Assembly (NCBI RefSeq): GCF_016862895.1
Contig: NZ_BONV01000005.1
Coordinates: 186,001-250,000, forward strand
Reading direction: 5' to 3'
Length of the DNA: 64,000 nt
Source: Planotetraspora kaengkrachanensis
Lineage (GTDB): Bacteria; Actinomycetota; Actinomycetes; Streptosporangiales; Streptosporangiaceae
Numbering within the stretch: position 1 is the stretch's first letter; every line of letters begins with the position of its first letter. Below the pieces are notes generated by a model. The model searched no databases, was not told where the DNA came from, and worked only from the letters and a program-made list of their open reading frames with translations. Below, one piece after another: positions 62,660-64,000 of the stretch. Position numbers and translations under genes: made by a program.

Positions 62660-63543
62660 GCGCCCTCTACACCTCGGCAGAGGGCGCACGCGCCGTCGAG
62701 CGGCGTTACCGCGAGTACCTCGACGCCTGGCCGGTGCCCGGCGAGCAGTCGCGCGTCCCGACCCGCGAGGGCGAGACGTTCGTCATGTCCTGCGGGCCGC
62801 GGGACGCCCCTCCCCTGCTTCTGCTGCACGGGTCGAAGGCGAACGCGGCGATGTGGGCGGCGGACGCCGCCGTCTGGTCCGCGCACTTCCGCGTCCACGC
62901 CGTCGACATGATCGGTGAGCCGGGTCTCAGCGCGCCCTCACGGCCCGCGCTCGGGTCGGAGGCGTACGCGTCGTGGCTCGACGACGTGCTGGACGCCCTT
63001 GGCGTCGAGCGCGCGTCACTGGCCGGAGTCTCGCTCGGCGGATGGCTGGCCGTCGACTACGCGGCCCGGCGCCCCGAGCGGATCGACCGCCTGGTGCTCC
63101 TGTGCCCCGGCGGCATCGGCCGGCAGAAGTACGGCGTGCTGCTCGCGGCCGTGCCGCTCGCCCTGTTCGGGCGGCGAGGACGGCGGACCCTTATGCGGCT
63201 CGTCCTCGGCGTCCGCCCGTCCGCGGAACAGAGCACGGATCCGGAGAGCGCCCGGTCGTTCGCCGATTTCGTGATGCTCATCGACAGGCACTTCAGGCCG
63301 CGGAGGGATCGGCTCCCCGTCTTCGCCGGCGAAACGCTCCAGCGGCTGACGATGCCCGTGCTGGTGATCGTCGGCGGCAGGGACGCCCTGCTCGACTCGT
63401 ACGGCACCCGCCGGCGGATGGAGCGGAACGTGCCGCACGCGACGGTCGACCTCCTGGAGGACGCCGGGCACCTCCTGCAGGGGCAGACGTCGCGGATCCT
63501 CGGGTTCCTGCGTGACACGGAGGGAGATCGCGGTCATGCCTGA
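62656..63543 (+). CDS. Alpha/beta-fold hydrolase
   Basis: A 295-residue hydrolase: LLLLHGSKANAAMWA (oxyanion), nucleophile Ser in LAGVSLGGWLAVDYA, Asp in VIVGGRDALLDS and His in EDAGHLLQGQ. The GTG start overlaps the HTH stop by 4 bases and its 3' end overlaps the DUF4180 gene by 8 bases, so all three genes form one translationally coupled operon. Substrate unknown. Confidence 0.91.
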   Translation: MSALYTSAEGARAVERRYREYLDAWPVPGEQSRVPTREGETFVMSCGPRDAPPLLLLHGSKANAAMWAADAAVWSAHFRVHAVDMIGEPGLSAPSRPALGSEAYASWLDDVLDALGVERASLAGVSLGGWLAVDYAARRPERIDRLVLLCPGGIGRQKYGVLLAAVPLALFGRRGRRTLMRLVLGVRPSAEQSTDPESARSFADFVMLIDRHFRPRRDRLPVFAGETLQRLTMPVLVIVGGRDALLDSYGTRRRMERNVPHATVDLLEDAGHLLQGQTSRILGFLRDTEGDRGHA

Positions 63544-63928
63544 CACGCTGCGGCACCTCGGCGGCGTCCCCGTCCTCGTGTGCGAGCCCGAGGGGCCCGT
63601 GCTGCGCGGCGAGCGTGAGGCGCTGGACCTCATCGGAGAGGCGTTCGGCGTGGGCGCGGAATGGGTCGCGGTGCCGGCGAGCCGTCTCGGTGAGGACTTC
63701 TTCCGGCTTCGCACGCGGGTCGCCGGCGACGTCATCCAGAAGTTCGTCAACTACCGGCTCGGTCTCGCCGTCCTCGGTGACGTCACCTCGCACACGAACG
63801 AGAGCCCCGCCCTGCGCGACTTCGTCTACGAGAGCAACAGAGGCGCGCAGACGTGGTTCCTCCTCGACGCCGAGAGCCTCGCCGACCGGCTGGCGCGGAC
63901 CACCGCCGCCGACGGCTCAGGAGACTGA
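63536..63928 (+). CDS. DUF4180-domain protein
   Basis: A 130-residue protein from the ATG at 63536. EWVAVPASRLGEDFFRLRTRVAGDVIQKFVNYRLGLAVLGDV (in parts: RLGEDFFRLRTRVAGDVIQK and KFVNYRLGLAVLGD) and FVYESNRG match DUF4180 closely. The family has no assigned function; members are cytoplasmic and often sit beside HTH regulators, as here. The remaining 72 bp of the window hold nothing I can identify. Confidence 0.9.
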   Translation: MPDTLRHLGGVPVLVCEPEGPVLRGEREALDLIGEAFGVGAEWVAVPASRLGEDFFRLRTRVAGDVIQKFVNYRLGLAVLGDVTSHTNESPALRDFVYESNRGAQTWFLLDAESLADRLARTTAADGSGD

Positions 63929-64000
63929 CGGGCCCGGCAGGTCTGGACGGAGACCGCGAAGCCGTCCCCCACAGTGCGTCGACTGTGGCGGGTCGAGCAC

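Overview
This window looks like chromosome of a high-GC (roughly 70% by eye) actinobacterium. GTG and TTG starts are common, neighbouring genes often overlap by 4 bases (ATGA, GTGA, TTGA), and regulator families are dense (TetR, LacI, LysR, PadR, MocR, XRE, LuxR/LAL, two two-component systems, an ECF sigma factor). The gene content fits a Streptosporangiales-type soil organism, but no rRNA or marker gene fixes the genus. I see no tRNA, rRNA, CRISPR array, prophage, insertion sequence or plasmid backbone. The window begins inside an erythromycin-esterase-like gene and ends after a DUF4180 gene.

Layout. 1-6.8 kb: esterase fragment, an unknown protein, a NarL-type two-component pair, a membrane protein, the two C-terminal stubs of a divergent EamA/LysR pair joined by a deletion, a secreted phosphodiester glycosidase and a VOC protein. 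7-17.8 kb: small regulator/enzyme units (MocR; cupin plus epimerase; SDR; SGNH hydrolase plus PadR facing an NTF2-like gene across a palindrome; amidase; DapA-like lyase facing LysR; cupin; DUF4267 facing TetR across two CTAG-N5-CTAG boxes). 18-28.9 kb: a DrrAB-like exporter, a prolyl oligopeptidase, an XRE regulator, and an OmpR-type two-component system divergent from an ABC transporter whose first permease carries a large ectodomain. 28.9-34.3 kb: a co-directional amino-acid block (APC permease, GNAT, SDR, diaminopropionate ammonia-lyase, M20 peptidase). 34.4-34.6 kb: four copies of an 11-bp repeat. 34.7-41.5 kb: TetR divergent from a flavin monooxygenase, a type-B carboxylesterase, a PrmC-like methyltransferase, an SDR and a Cys-rich pentapeptide-repeat protein.

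41.6-50.9 kb is the best-defined system, a complete L-arabinose/multiple-sugar module. LacI regulator, araB, araD and araA run on the minus strand and a ChvE/MmsA/MmsB-type ABC importer runs on the plus strand. The intergenic region holds two related 14-bp LacI operators, one inside the importer promoter. A hairpin after the binding-protein gene and a strong terminator after the permease fit the expected expression pattern.

50.9-64 kb: SnoaL-like and YceI genes, an ECF42-type sigma factor apparently using a CTG start coupled to a DGPF/YciI gene, a stand-alone ClpX paralogue with an altered ClpP-docking loop, a TetR protein with a thioredoxin-like C-terminal half, a second DrrAB exporter, a frameshifted GNAT gene, a large LAL regulator, and an operon of an excisionase-type HTH protein, an alpha/beta hydrolase and DUF4180. 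I found no single large undescribed system. The most unusual items are the ClpX paralogue, the redoxin-tailed TetR, the ectodomain permease, the Cys-rich pentapeptide protein, the 11-bp repeat cluster and the CTG-start sigma factor.
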